Part shown: positions 1 to 10,235 of the stretch, piece after piece
Position numbering within the stretch: position 1 is the stretch's first letter
Layout: every line of letters begins with the position of its first letter
NCBI GenBank assembly: GCA_026874595.1
Contig: CM049315.1
Location: forward strand, 384,001-448,000
Direction: 5' to 3'
DNA length: 64,000 nt
From: Sipunculus nudus
Taxonomy: Eukaryota; Annelida; Sipuncula; Golfingiida; Sipunculidae
Position numbers and translations under genes: made by a program
The notes under the pieces: model-generated
Database searches by the model: none
What the model was told of the DNA's origin: nothing
What the model saw: only the letters and a program-made list of their open reading frames with translations

Positions 1-694
1 CTCAGTGATGCCCAACGTCTTGCTTTTCCAGTTCATACACGATTGCGATGCCTCAGACACTGCAATTGGGGCAGAATTGTCTCAAATGCAAGAAGGCAAA
101 GAGAAAGTGGTGTCATATGCTAGTATGGTACTGCTGCCACAGCAACGCAAGTATTGCACACCTAGAATGGAACTGCTGGCTGTGATTCGTTTCTGCAGGC
201 ATTTCAGACACTACCTTCTCGGCAGTAGCTTTATAATCCGTACAGACCACAACAGTTTGGCATGGCTCACCCGATTTCGTAACCCAGAAGGCCAGTTAGC
301 CAGGTGGATAGAAGAACTGGGCCAGTACGATTTTAGGATTATGCATAGACCAGGAAATAAGCACAGTAAAGCAGACGCACTTTCCAGAGTGCCTGACCGC
401 TTAAGGCCTTGCAACTGCTATGAAGCTGGTGGAAATCTCTCGCATTTACCTTGTGGCGGCTGCCACTATTGTACACGAGCAAACAAACAATGGGCAAGAT
501 TCCAGTTGGACGTGGACGACGCGGTTCCACTTGCTTTAAAACCTGGCACTGAACTGACCATGGAGTCAAGTGTCGTGCAGCCACACTCGTCTGACTCTGC
601 TCTGACGGCGGGCTCGCTGGAAGAGCAGGTGGATGAGTTTCAAACAGAATTCGGGTTATCAGTAGCCAGTTTAGTACCAGAATTGGATGAGTGA
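1..694 (+). pseudogene. RNase H end of a Ty3/gypsy pol gene, cut by the window edge
   Basis: This is the RNase H domain that removes the RNA strand during reverse transcription. The frame shows DASDTAIGAELSQ near residue 15, RTDHNSLAWLTRF near 80 and KADALSRVP near 125, in the order and spacing of Ty3/gypsy RNase H. A Cys-rich tail follows (CNCY, CGGCHYC), as seen between RNase H and integrase in several gypsy elements. The reading frame changes near base 45: the end of the reverse transcriptase (SDAQRLAFP) is in another frame, so the copy carries an indel. The ORF stops at 692-694 and no integrase follows. The left part lies outside the window. It is not the same family as the pol at 1.6-4.6 kb, whose RNase H differs. 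Confidence 0.85.
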
Positions 695-1108
695 CATCAA
701 AGGGATTGGCAGTCATTTGAGTCAGTGGTTTGATTAAGTCATGTGAATATGAGCTCTAGGGGGGTTGGGGGCAGAAACATCAACATACTAAAAATATTCA
801 GTGCCAAAGGTACTTGGTACTTTTAGGTCAAACACATTGACTGAAAGATAAAAAAGTTAATTAGTACTTCAAATAAAGTATTGGGTGTAGTTTATAACAA
901 GTGTACCCTGCTTGGGGAAAGATGTGCAGTGGAATTAGATCTTGAGGTGCCTGTGTGCTGAACTGGAAGGATACAGTTTTGTTCAGTCTGCTTATGGGCT
1001 TTTTTGAGTCTTAATTAGTGGACAGTCATTAAATGTATCTGGCAAAACTAAGTTTGCGGATACTTTGTTTTTGACAGGTTCCACCACCGCAGCTTCCACG
1101 CTGGAGGG
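695..1108. other. No gene recognised
   Basis: AT-rich sequence between the RNase H fragment and the minisatellite. It has no ORF with recognisable homology. It may contain decayed retroelement sequence. Confidence 0.5.
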
Positions 1109-1600
1109 AAACTTCCACGAGGCCTTATTAGACAGGTAGGTGTGTGTGAGAGAGTCCTCATGTTACTAACTTCCATGAGGCCTTGTTGGACAGGTGTGTG
1201 TGTGTGTGTGAGAGAGAGAGATAGAGTTCTCATGTTACTTACTTTCATGTGGCCTTGTTGGACAGGTGTGTGTGTGTGTGTGTGAGAATCCTCATGTTAC
1301 TAACTTTCACGAGATCTTGTTGGACAGGTGTGTGTGTGAGATAAGAGTCCTTTGGTTACTAACTTCCACGAGGCCTTGTTGGACAGGTGTGTGTGTGTGA
1401 GAATCCTCATGTTACTAACTTCCACAAGCCTTGTTGGACAGGTGTGTGTGTGTGAGAGATAAGAGTCCTTTGGTTACTAACTTCCACGAGGCCTTGTTGG
1501 GCAGGTGTTTGTGTGTATGTGAGAATCCTAATGTTACTAACTTCCACGAGGCCTTGTTGACCAGGGGTGTGTGTGAGAGAGAGAGAGTCCTTAAGTAAGC
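1109..1600 (+). repeat. Minisatellite of about eight ~60-bp units
   Basis: Eight imperfect direct copies begin near 1109, 1169, 1242, 1303, 1363, 1418, 1480 and 1540. Each has the core AACTTCCACGAGGCCTTGTT, then GGACAGG, a (GT)n stretch, a (GA)n stretch and TCCTCATGTTACT. Unit length varies from about 55 to 73 bp, mostly through the (GT)n/(GA)n part. ORFs on the minus strand here are repeat artefacts. Confidence 0.9.
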
Positions 1601-1607
1601 AAACACT

Positions 1608-1895
1608 TTGCCATTTTCAAATAGGTCCTTTACTGGTGCACATGCACTTGTTAATGGTGTGTTTTCAGACAGGCACACTTCAGTTCCGCTTCACAGTATC
1701 CATTTAAAGTCAGATTTGATTTCTGGGAATATTACTGTGGGCATAAGAACTACTTTACCCTTTAAGAGAATTCAGTTGCTACTAGGCAACGATGTTGCAG
1801 GTGATAAAGTACAGCCTGTACCAATAGTGACAGAAAAGCCGTCACTTGATCAGGACACTGATCCGGAAAGTCAGGAAATCCTTCATGTGCTGTAA
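1608..1895 (+). pseudogene. Retropepsin remnant of the Gmr1-like element
   Basis: A 95-codon ORF carries the C-terminal part of a gypsy-type aspartic protease: a VPLHSIHLKSDLISG segment, then LPFKRIQLLLGNDVAGDKV, which matches the usual hydrophobic-LGNDLAG signature. The catalytic DTG/DSG triplet is not visible upstream. The sequence just upstream, before 1608, is spacer next to the minisatellite. It sits in sense with the downstream integrase and reverse transcriptase, as expected for the start of pol. Too short to be functional. Confidence 0.7.
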
Positions 1896-1950
1896 CTAGA
1901 TCTTAGCCAAGAAAAACACACATGAGGATAATGGTCAAGATAATAACATT

Positions 1951-2557
1951 ATGGGAGTCACTAGTGACTCGTCTAACGACTCGCACGTACAGGATGCAGC
2001 ATTCTCAAGGTCAGAACTTATCGCAGAACAGCATAAGGACCTTCATGTTTGTTTCCCATGGCGACCACCTGGTTTATGCGCTGATGATGATGAGTGGGCC
2101 ATCAAACATCAAATAGTAATGCCCAGGAGCTTTCTAAGGAGTTCTAAGCATGGCACATGAGGCTCCTTTGTCCTCCTTTGTAATAAAACTGATCAGAAAG
2201 TTAGTACACACTTCTATTGGCCTAAACTCAGGAAAGATGTTGTACAATATTGTAAATCATGCCATACATGCCAGATGGTAGGCAAGCCCAATAAGAATCC
2301 TCCTAAAGCCCCAATTAGTCATATTCCTGCTTTGAGGAACCATTTAGTAGGATTATTGTTGATTGTGTTGGACCACTGCCCAAAACAAAATCTGGACATG
2401 AATACCTGCTGACAATTATGTGCGCATCTACCTGGTTCCCTGAGGCAATACCATTGCGCAAAATTAATGCCAAAAGTGTTATCAAAGCTCTGACCAAGTT
2501 TTTTTTACAAGTTTTGGATTACCAAAATCTGTCCAGTCTGACCAAGGGTTTAATTTT
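1951..2557 (+). pseudogene. Integrase N-terminal zinc domain and first half of the core, frame-broken
   Basis: A spacer (ADDDEWAIKHQIVMPRSF) leads into an HHCC zinc domain that can be followed only by changing frame: HFYWPKLRKDVVQYC and CHTCQ around 2215-2275. The catalytic core begins IVDCVGPLP near 2350, giving the first Asp. The second Asp lies in QSDQGFNF near 2537-2560, in the frame that continues into the next ORF. At least three frameshifts lie between 2135 and 2510. Integrase inserts the cDNA into the genome; this copy cannot. Confidence 0.8.
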
Positions 2558-4213
2558 ATGTCTGGCTTATTCCAACAAGTTATGCTTGAGCTAGGTATAA
2601 AACAGTACAGCTCTTCGCCATACTATGATGAGAGTCAGGGCGCCCTCGAGCGTTATCACCAGACATTAAAAAACATGATCAGAACTTATTGCTATGACAC
2701 ACAGAAAGACTGGGATGAAGGAATCCAACTATTGTTGTTTGCTGTCAGAGAATCCTTTCAAGAGTCCTTGGGTTTCAGCCCCTTTGAACTAGTTTTTGGA
2801 CACTCCCTTCGCGGACCATTGAAACTGCTTAAAGAAAAACTCTCGTGTGAAAATCCTGATTCTCTTAGTTTACTGCAGTATGTCTCAGACATTCGCACTA
2901 AACTACACAATGCTTGTGAGATTGCAAAGTCAAGTCTAGGATCTGCACAAAGTAAAATGAAAACAGATTATGACAAGCACACTGCAAGTGGGACGTTTGA
3001 GCCTGGTGAAAAGGTCCTTGCCTTACTTCCCATCCCTGGCAGACCTCTGCAAGCTAGGTATTTTGGTCCTTACATTGTTAACAAGAAAGTCAGTGATTTC
3101 AATTACATACTGTTGACACCAGATAGACGTAAGAAGAAACAACTGTGCCATGTTAACATGTTGAAACCATATTATGACAGAAATAGCACATCAGATGTTG
3201 TACACAATGTTACTGCTATAAACTGTGTAAAAACTGACCCTGACCCAGTTAAAGTAGATACTGATTGTAAATGTAATGTAGACATTCAGTGTGGTACAGT
3301 ACCGTTAAGAAACTCAGACGTGCTTAAAAACCTGGATGCCAAACTGTCACACCTAACCGCACAAGAAAAACAAGACCTCAAGAACCTGCTGCTGAATTAT
3401 GAACATTTGTTTAGTTACATTCCAACGCGAACTTACATGTTGTGCCATGTTGTCGATGTTGGTGAGGGAAGCACAGTCAAGCAACATCAATATAGACTGA
3501 ATCCAGAAAAGCAAAAGTATCTACAGAATGAGATTCAATATTTGCTGGACAATGATTTTATTGAACCTAGTAACAGTAACTGGAGTTCACCATGTATTAT
3601 TGTGCCAAAACCTAATGGAAGTTACTGTATGTGCACAGCTTATCGAAAACAGAACTCTGTCACCAAGACTGACACGTTCCCCATTCCATGGATCGATGAT
3701 TGTATTGATATAGTCGATAGCTCCAGATATGTCTCCAAGTTTGACTTTCTAAAAGGATTCTGGCAAGTTCCGTTGACAGAACGAGCGAAAGAAGTGTCAG
3801 CATTTGTGACGCCGCAACGACTGTACCAGTACAAAGTTATGCCGTTTGGCATGAAGAACTCGCCAGCCACGTTCCAGCGCCTCATCCATATGGTTGTCAA
3901 GGACATTCAGGGCTGCGACGCATATATTGATGACCTCACCGTGTACAGCGATACCGGGGAGAAACATCTGCAAATTCTTCGCAACCTCTTCGAAAGACTC
4001 AGTGAAGCACGTCTGACCATCAACTTAGTAAAATCTGAGTTTTGTCATGCACAAGTAACATTTTTGGGTCATATTGTAGGGCAGGGTCAGGTAAAACCTG
4101 TTGATGTTAAGATAAGTGCTATTTCTGCATTTCCTAGACCAGAAAACAAAAAGCAAATAATGCGTTTTCTTGGTATGGTAACAGGAAGTTTTGTCAAAAT
4201 TTTTCTGCTGTAG
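2558..4213 (+). CDS. Integrase C-terminal half fused to reverse transcriptase (551-codon ORF)
   Basis: Residues 1-100 finish the integrase core, with the catalytic Glu at about residue 31 (GALERYHQ). A GPY/F module follows at about 160-205 (ARYFGPYIV and HVNMLKPYY). A ~100-residue linker leads to the reverse transcriptase: IEPSNSNWSSPCIIVPK, FDFLKGFWQVPL near 394, MPFGMKNSPATFQRL, and the active site YIDD near 455. The usual Asp in the 'CVDYRKLN' motif is replaced (CTAYRKQN). The frame is lost near 4180, just after the conserved MRFLGM, and the ORF ends out of frame. The ATG at 2558 is only the first Met after a frameshift, not a true start. Confidence 0.9.
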   Translation: MSGLFQQVMLELGIKQYSSSPYYDESQGALERYHQTLKNMIRTYCYDTQKDWDEGIQLLLFAVRESFQESLGFSPFELVFGHSLRGPLKLLKEKLSCENPDSLSLLQYVSDIRTKLHNACEIAKSSLGSAQSKMKTDYDKHTASGTFEPGEKVLALLPIPGRPLQARYFGPYIVNKKVSDFNYILLTPDRRKKKQLCHVNMLKPYYDRNSTSDVVHNVTAINCVKTDPDPVKVDTDCKCNVDIQCGTVPLRNSDVLKNLDAKLSHLTAQEKQDLKNLLLNYEHLFSYIPTRTYMLCHVVDVGEGSTVKQHQYRLNPEKQKYLQNEIQYLLDNDFIEPSNSNWSSPCIIVPKPNGSYCMCTAYRKQNSVTKTDTFPIPWIDDCIDIVDSSRYVSKFDFLKGFWQVPLTERAKEVSAFVTPQRLYQYKVMPFGMKNSPATFQRLIHMVVKDIQGCDAYIDDLTVYSDTGEKHLQILRNLFERLSEARLTINLVKSEFCHAQVTFLGHIVGQGQVKPVDVKISAISAFPRPENKKQIMRFLGMVTGSFVKIFLL

Positions 4214-4602
4214 CTGAACCTTTGACTAATTTGTTAAAGAAGAAACAAAAAAATTGTATGGAGTGTTCAGTGTGAAAGTGCATTTCAGAATTTGAAAGCA
4301 ATTCTGCAAAGTTCACCAGTTTTAGCAGCTCCAGACTTTTATGTACCTTTTAAGTTAGCTGTAGATGCTAGTGATACTGCTGCTGTGTTGTTACAAGAAG
4401 GCAATAATGGCATAGATTATGTTACTACATCAGTCAGGCCTATCATTGTCTTCAGTGATCACAATCCCCTCACGATCATAAACAGGTTGGTGTAAAAATC
4501 AAAGATTGTTGAGATGGAGTTTGTTCTTACAGGATTACAATCTTGATATTATACACATTAAAGGGAACGATAATGTACTTGCTGATTGCTTATCGAGATA
4601 GT
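4214..4602 (+). pseudogene. RNase H of the Gmr1-like element
   Basis: In a shifted frame the sequence continues from the reverse transcriptase connection (AEPLTNLLKKK) into RNase H: SPVLAAPDFYVPFKLAVDASD, then a gap, FSDHNPLTII, and finally YNLDIIHIKGNDNVLADCLSR followed by a stop at about 4602. Part of the middle is deleted between the DASD and SDHNPL motifs, and a frameshift lies near 4495. Ending pol with RNase H and a stop confirms that integrase does not follow. Confidence 0.8.
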
Positions 4603-5070
4603 TCCTATCACAACAAGCAGATACAGTAAATATTTATGAATAACCCGGATAAACAGTCTGGCTGAAAAACTAAGAAACTGACCTAAGTATTAACATTATT
4701 TTCTCAAAATATTTAAAAATCAACCATTATGCTGGACCTCGGATTACAGGTCTGCAGAGAAAAACGGTCAGATGGATGGAAATATGAGCTACTGTCGTTC
4801 ATTATATCCGGTAGACCCAAGCAAGCTCCAAGAGCCACAGTAAATATGACGGGAGTAGATGCACAACACTGGGTAAAATTGAATGTTTTCCTAATAACAG
4901 TTATGAATGGTAATTCTATACTTGTTTGATATATTAATTGTAGCCAAAACTGTCCCAAAGTCATGTGTTAAAATCAACTTTCATTGCTACAAGTATACAA
5001 GGTACACATTTTTTTACATTGGCTCTCAAAATGCACAGTAATGTATCTTGAGCTTATTTTAACTCATGTT

Positions 5071-5190
5071 AACTCCGAGTTATCATTGGCTGGTTTTGAT
5101 ATCATACACAGATTAGGTTGTTGATTAACGAACTATCTTTTAAGAGATGTTTGTGCAGATGCATCATCCCCTTTTGTTCATCTTAATTGA
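5071..5190 (+). repeat. Dispersed repeat, copy 1 of a ~120-bp direct pair
   Basis: Shares blocks such as ATACACAGATTAGGTTGTTG, GATTAACGA, TTTGTGCAGATG and TTTGTTCATCTTAA with 6142-6260 in the same order. Identity is roughly 80%. The two copies lie about 1.07 kb apart; together they may be ends of a decayed element. Confidence 0.7.
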
Positions 5191-6141
5191 ACCCTGCAGA
5201 TTTAAATACTTAGCTTAAGAATTAGAAAAGTCAGCATTACAATACTCAAGTAAATAATAAAGAAATAGACAATTTGGTGCGAAAAACGCCAAGAAAAAGT
5301 CAGATAAGAAATAGTTATAAGGCAATTACCCAGAAAAGTAACAAATTTGATCGAAATCTACATTAATAACAATTCAAGCGGCTGTGATTTATGCATGTCA
5401 ACAAATTAAGCACTTAAATCGTCAGATATTTGACCTGTTTGGAAAGAAGCAATTAAAGCCTTTTTAGATCCATGTGGAACACATCATGCAAAATTTATTA
5501 TCCTAGTGAGAAATAAAAGAGACAAATTGTTGCTTTGCTGGAAGTCCCAACTTTGATCTGTGATAAACAAACTAAACTGGATGGAACACCCTGATACCAA
5601 TCCGCACTTTAAGATTATGTCTCAGGCCTAAAATTTCTTGATTTTTCGCATTTAAATGTTAGTAGGTTTATAAAAATAGATACTAACTGTTAAGTAATTA
5701 AAAGTACAAACAAATGGAGCACCAGCCGGGTGACGTCTTTCATTATTAAGTTGTTCCGTGTTCACAAAACCCGGCGACGTCCAAAACTTGCTTCCTGTGA
5801 CGAAAAGATCGGTACCTCAGGTAAAGACAAGCTATCAGAGGAAAATAATAATTTACTTTATCACCTTCCAAAGTAAGATCCTGTTTATTATAATTCATGA
5901 AACATACAGGTTACAAATATTTGGGTTATTTATAGTCTGTGGTTTGAATTTTATTCGTGATTGTTTTATTTTGAATGTTTTCGCGATTGCAGTAGTACCT
6001 TTACATCAAACACAGCAGTACTTGCATTTATATAAAATAAAGTCGAATCCCACAATACCTCGCTTATTTTCTTTTACTTTCATTTTATTATGACCTGTAA
6101 CACAGTCTATATATCCCCGGGATTACCACATGTTCAACAAT

Positions 6142-6260
6142 AATTCCGAGTTCGCATGGGCCAGTTCCGATACCATACACAGATAAGGTTGTTGATTAAC
6201 GATCTATTTTCTAGAAGTTTTTGTGCAGATGTTTCATCCTAATTTGTTCATCTTAACTGA
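6142..6260 (+). repeat. Dispersed repeat, copy 2 of a ~120-bp direct pair
   Basis: Diverged direct copy of 5071-5190, with the same order of conserved blocks. It lies immediately before the (AT)n tract that hosts the solo LTR. Confidence 0.7.
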
Positions 6261-6294
6261 TGGGGCATTTTATTCACGATTAATTCCAATTCGC

Positions 6295-6296
<2 letters not shown>

Positions 6297-6346
<50 letters not shown>
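6297..6346. repeat. (AT)n microsatellite, left part
   Basis: Uninterrupted AT dinucleotides. The tract resumes at 7132-7188 after the solo LTR and again at 8366 after the pogo-like element, so one original microsatellite appears to have been split twice. Confidence 0.95.
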
Positions 6347-6350
<4 letters not shown>

Positions 6351-7131
6351 ACAGGTGCTCTATTATGTGACACGGGCGTAACTCGTGTTGTTGTTACATT
6401 TTATGTTTAATCCGTACTGGTTGAACTCTCGTTGTCATGTGGGTCTTTAGCTTTGACGCTTGGTCGTGGGTCACGTGATGAGCCTGGTATGTGTAGATAC
6501 ACAGCGATGTCTTTCTAGAGAATTCCTGAAACGCGTGTTGACTGTGGAGTAGGGTCCTTATAGACTGTTCGAGAAGCGGAAAATTCCCGGCTTGGGGTGT
6601 GGAGGTATATAAAGGGGCTGTTGTTTAGAACCAGGGGGCAGACAGCAGAGCAGATACCAGCGGACGCAGAAGCGTGTGTCAGATTCTAAGACCTTATCCG
6701 ACGAATGCGGCAATTATACATTTTCAAAGTTTTCTCCTGGATTTTATACATTTGGACTTCAATTTATTTTCTGTGTTGTTGCAAGAACTTTCCACTGGAC
6801 TGTCTTTCTCCGAGAGTTTACATTCAAAGGACTTATCTTGGTGACGGTGTTGGTATCGTGGTACTGTACCATAATCTTTCTGTGTGATTGTATTGACTTG
6901 TTGCTATAACGCTGTTTTACTGTATAATTGTATTGATATCGTGTATTGTATTGTTAGGATTGTTTTAAGAATAAATTATAGATATTTGTTAACAAAAAAC
7001 CACTGACTTCTTTATTCATTCCCCTAGACATTTCCTACTGCCTAGTGTTACAAAATCTGATTTTTTTATCTCCGTTACAGAATTTGTGTTCATCACGCAC
7101 ACGTGATCTGTATATATTTGGTTCCGTAACA
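6347..7131 (+). mobile_element. Solo LTR, family S, copy 1 (sense on plus strand)
   Basis: A 785-bp unit bounded by TGTTAC and GTAACA, flanked by the 4-bp duplication ATAT (6343-6346 and 7132-7135). It has an LTR layout: TATA box TATATAAA at 6606-6613, polyadenylation signal AATAAA at 6970-6975, and an R/U5-like 3' part shared with the other copies (CTTTATTCATT, CTAGACATTT, GCCTAGTGTTACA). Five further copies are in this window, and none has an internal coding region. The ORF at 6676-6909 inside it is not conserved between copies. Confidence 0.85.

Positions 7132-7188
<57 letters not shown>
7132..7188. repeat. (AT)n microsatellite, middle part
   Basis: The TA-rich tract between the solo LTR and the pogo-like element. 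Its first four bases are the LTR target duplication and its last TA is the pogo-type duplication. Confidence 0.95.
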
Positions 7189-7191
<3 letters not shown>

Positions 7192-8362
7192 TGAAACCTC
7201 GTTGTGTCGAACTCGGTTAAGTCGAATTCCCGCATTTGTCGAAGTCTAATGTGAGGTCCCTGCAAAAAATAGTTAAAACCTTATTAATTTAACTCCGCTT
7301 GTGTCGAAGTCGGATGTATCGAAAAACTGGATGTGTCGAGGTGTTTTTTTTCCCTAGCTAGTTTTTCTATCGCTTAACTCGAAGTCGGCCGTGATGAGCA
7401 GTCATAATTGTCAAGCGCGATGGCTCTGTCGACTCAAGGTCATGCCACTTTAGTGTTTGGTCAACAGTTGTGCACGGACCAACAATCATACCTGCGGCCG
7501 CGATGACTAGTTACATAATTAATACCGGCTAGGACCTTACTCATCAAGCGCGATGGCTGACATACCTAGTCCGTTGTTTTCTTGTTTGGCCAATTAGTCA
7601 CTCATTATCACGCCTTTCTTCTCTCGCCGAAATAGCATCAATGAGTAGTTACTGATAAACCAAAGATAATCCAATCCTTACCTTTGATGTGTCCAGGATA
7701 AACATACAGGACTCTGTATAAATGGAGGAAGATGAGATCTTTATCAGACTGACTCTAATTGACCATAGAGTACGTTATACATTATTACTGCTTCACTTTC
7801 ATATTGTTCGTGTCCTGTTTGCAATGGCGCCGCGGCCTGCTAAGCGTAAGCTTGATGTAAAGACCATTGAGCAGAAGTACGAAGCACTGGTCGAAGTTGA
7901 ACGTGGTGGCAAGACCAAAGCAAAGATTGCAAAGGACTTCAACATCCACGCCAACACGCTGTGTACATGGATCAAGAATGCTGAGAAGATCAAGGTTACT
8001 GCCTTTTTAAAGAAGATATGATGTGTTGAACTGAAAATGATCTGAGCCAATCATTTATTGATTTGTGTGCTTTTATACACGTACATGTTTGTGCTCTTAT
8101 TTCACTTTCTTGATTAACCTAATCCTACTTTTGGTGGTACTTATGTGTTTATTTATTATTAACGAAAAAATGTAAATAAAATGTGTGTTTTATTTCACGA
8201 AAACATTTGTGAGACCTCAATAACATAGGCCCTATACATGTGCAGTATTCATCGATGATAATCGAGGCTGAAGAGGTTGAATATAATGAACATCGGTTGT
8301 GTCGAACTCCGGTGTCGAAGTTAATTCACCAGTCCCTTAGACTTCGACACAACGAGGTTTCA

Positions 8363-8365
<3 letters not shown>
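7189..8365 (+). mobile_element. Tigger/pogo-like DNA transposon, internally deleted
   Basis: Terminal inverted repeats of about 25 bp: the left end starts CATTGAAACCTCGTTGTGTC, and the right end reads as CAGTGAAACCTCGTTGTGTC on the other strand. Both are flanked by TA (7187-7188 and 8366-8367), the Tc1/mariner-superfamily target duplication. The CAGTNGAACCTCG-type end is usual for Tigger/pogo elements. Several TGTCGAA motifs recur just inside each end (for example near 7205, 7237, 7303, 8298 and 8312), which may be transposase-binding repeats. The only coding part is the 65-aa DNA-binding fragment at 7824-8021. The catalytic DDE region is absent, so the copy is non-autonomous. Confidence 0.85.
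7824..8021 (+). CDS. CENP-B/pogo-type N-terminal HTH fragment of a transposase
   Basis: 65 codons from ATG (MAPRPAKRKLDV) to TGA. After a basic start it has an HTH of the psq/CENP-B N-terminal type: IEQKYEALVEVERGGKTK, AKIAKDFNIHANTLCTWIKN. In Tigger/pogo transposases this domain binds the terminal repeats. The ATG at 7824 is preferred over an upstream in-frame Met at 7722 because the family normally starts with a few basic residues before the HTH. The second HTH (CENPB) and the DDE catalytic domain are missing, and the ORF stops soon after the first HTH, at the internal deletion. If translated, the product could bind the element's ends without cutting. Confidence 0.75.
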   Translation: MAPRPAKRKLDVKTIEQKYEALVEVERGGKTKAKIAKDFNIHANTLCTWIKNAEKIKVTAFLKKI

Positions 8366-8426
<61 letters not shown>

Positions 8427-8450
8427 ATATATATATATATTGATATATAT
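8366..8450. repeat. (AT)n microsatellite, right part
   Basis: TA dinucleotides with two TTGATA interruptions. This is the third remnant of the tract starting at 6297. Confidence 0.9.
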
Positions 8451-9224
8451 TATCGCTGTAATGGTTAATAAATACACTTAACATATACAACAAATAATTC
8501 ATTTGTAGTTAAACAGTTTTGTTAGATATGCAATGACTGCACACTGGAAATTGATGCTGGCAAAAGACATTTTGTAGATAGTATGAATGAGTTGTATAAC
8601 AATGTGGCGTGATTTGGGGATTTGTTTGTGCTCCCTAAAGCCATCCCAATATTGACTTTCTCTCGACTGATATTCACATTATGAAGTAAACGAGTTTGTG
8701 ATTGTAAGAAAACCTTGATCTTTAATGAGAGCTTTGAGAGTTTGAAAATTCGACGTTTACCTTTTCAGTAAAATCTGCAGAAATCTTAGATTTTACTAGA
8801 ACCGAAAAAGACTAACTGAAACCAGCATGCTGTATGCTGCACAAACTATCCCAGAATATCATTTGTATCCCTGGAAATATGATTTTTTATGAACTACAGT
8901 GGTTGGATCGGGCCAAAAGGTTAAGCAGAAGCGGATTCAGGGGGAGGGGAGGGGGGTTCAGGGTGTCCGGCCCACCCCCTTTTTCACCAGAAACAACGTT
9001 GTTTAAGGGCTTCAGACAAAATTTTTCGGCCTGGACCCCCACTTTTCAAGACCTGGGGACCTTTTTTAAGGGTTTTCATTAGTCCTCCTTGGTTGGACCC
9101 CCCCCCCTTTTCCTAAATCCTGGACTCCCCAATTAAGTAACAACTGTTTACATTTTTATGGATATTATGTTAAATTTTGAGTGGAGCTGGATGTGGTATG
9201 CGTTCTGTTATAATTTTCGGCGTC
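8451..9224. other. No gene recognised
   Basis: AT-rich sequence with a G-rich stretch at 8938-8957 and a C-run near 9097-9108. The segment 9080-9130 (TCCTCCTTGGTTGGACCC, CCTAAATCCT) resembles 33552-33600, so it is part of a dispersed repeat. Confidence 0.5.
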
Positions 9225-9790
9225 CCATTGGCACTACGGTTGGACTCCGTAGTTAATCGTAGCCAGTCCTAGTTAGACCGTACTCGAACCTAGTGACCCG
9301 TAGTCAATCCTGGTCAACCGTCTTCAATCGGCAACATGTCCCGGTGGAGTTTTGCGTGGAAAACTTTGCCGGGGTCAATTGGGGTAAAAAGGGAATCGTA
9401 GTAGAACCCTACCAGAGCCCTGGTAGAACCCTAGTGAATCCGCCATAGCCGTGTTGGCCCGTGGGGCCCCCTAGTTCCACCTAGCGCGAACGGGGACACT
9501 TCCAAAATAACCTTCCGGATACGGTTCACGTACGGATCACCAGGGCAGCACTCGGAGGTTTCACGGTTCTTGTACGGCCCAGTAGGTTCTAGGTACGGTT
9601 TGGCCACGGTTGAACTACGATCGACCAAGTTCAGGTACGACTGCGCCTCGGCCCTACTAGGGCTTACTTAAGTTACGTCCCGGGTGAACTGCGGTTAGCT
9701 ACATTTGACGACGTCTCACAAGGGTTCAGGAGGATTTTAGTAGGATGTCAGGAGGGCCTGTTACTGTTAGACCAAGTCTGGTGATGGAAT
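9225..9790. repeat. Array of degenerate 10-11-bp units, with an inverted half
   Basis: From 9235 to about 9480 the sequence is a run of 9-12-bp units resembling C(C/G)TAGT(N)AACC or variants. From about 9500 to 9680 similar motifs appear in the opposite sense (GGTTNNACTACGG-like: TACGGTTCACG, GGTACGGTTTGG, CACGGTTGAACTACG). The segment therefore looks like a loose foldback. The same unit recurs at 11380-11720. Confidence 0.6.
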
Positions 9791-10235
9791 ATATTGAAAA
9801 AAAATAATCGAAATTGTATGAATACCAGCCTCAACAGCCTTCTCTTCAATTTTTGATTAACCGGTATTATGGATTAACCTTGCTGATGAGGTCTTGAGGC
9901 CCCTTTTTACTTTGTCTCTTTTTTCCAGAATATATTTCAACGCGCAGTTGACCTATATTTGTGGAGTTCTAAACGAAAACTGTGCAGTTGAAATTCTTGA
10001 TTTGTGCAGCTCTAAAATTTAAATGTTTCTCCCTGTCACAGAATGGAAACCCTCTCCATGTCCATAGTGATAATTGAATTTCGGCACTCATTCATATCAA
10101 GGCTATGCACCATATAACTGATTTGGTGCAAGTTTGATAACATTCTGTTATTTTTTTTAAATCATTATTTATATCATATATTTTCTACATTTATCTTCAT
10201 ACTCCATTTATAATATTCATATTTTATATAAATAA
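9791..10235. other. No gene recognised
   Basis: AT-rich sequence without ORFs or repeats recognised, between the degenerate array and the solo LTR. Confidence 0.5.

Larger units (their letters stand above)
1608..4602 (+). mobile_element. Decayed Ty3/gypsy element with integrase before reverse transcriptase (Gmr1-like)
   Basis: The pol domains run protease, integrase, reverse transcriptase, RNase H. Integrase and reverse transcriptase are joined in one uninterrupted 551-codon ORF, so the order is not an assembly of two neighbours. The RNase H ends with ADCLSR and a stop at about 4602, and no integrase follows. Ty3/gypsy elements normally place integrase last. The reversed order is known for the Gmr1 group of Ty3/gypsy-like elements described from deuterostomes. 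Frameshifts near 2140, 2200, 2340, 2505 and 4180 make this copy inactive. No gag was recognised upstream, where the minisatellite lies, and no LTR pair was found. Confidence 0.85.
4603..6296. other. No gene recognised; AT-rich spacer with one half of a dispersed repeat pair
   Basis: Short ORFs at 4713-4964 and 5758-6093 show no family signature. The only structure seen is the repeat pair at 5071-5190 and 6142-6260, listed separately. Confidence 0.5.

Noticed and set aside
211-716. Minus ORFs opposite the RNase H fragment
   Set aside because: Shadows of the sense frame; no domain.
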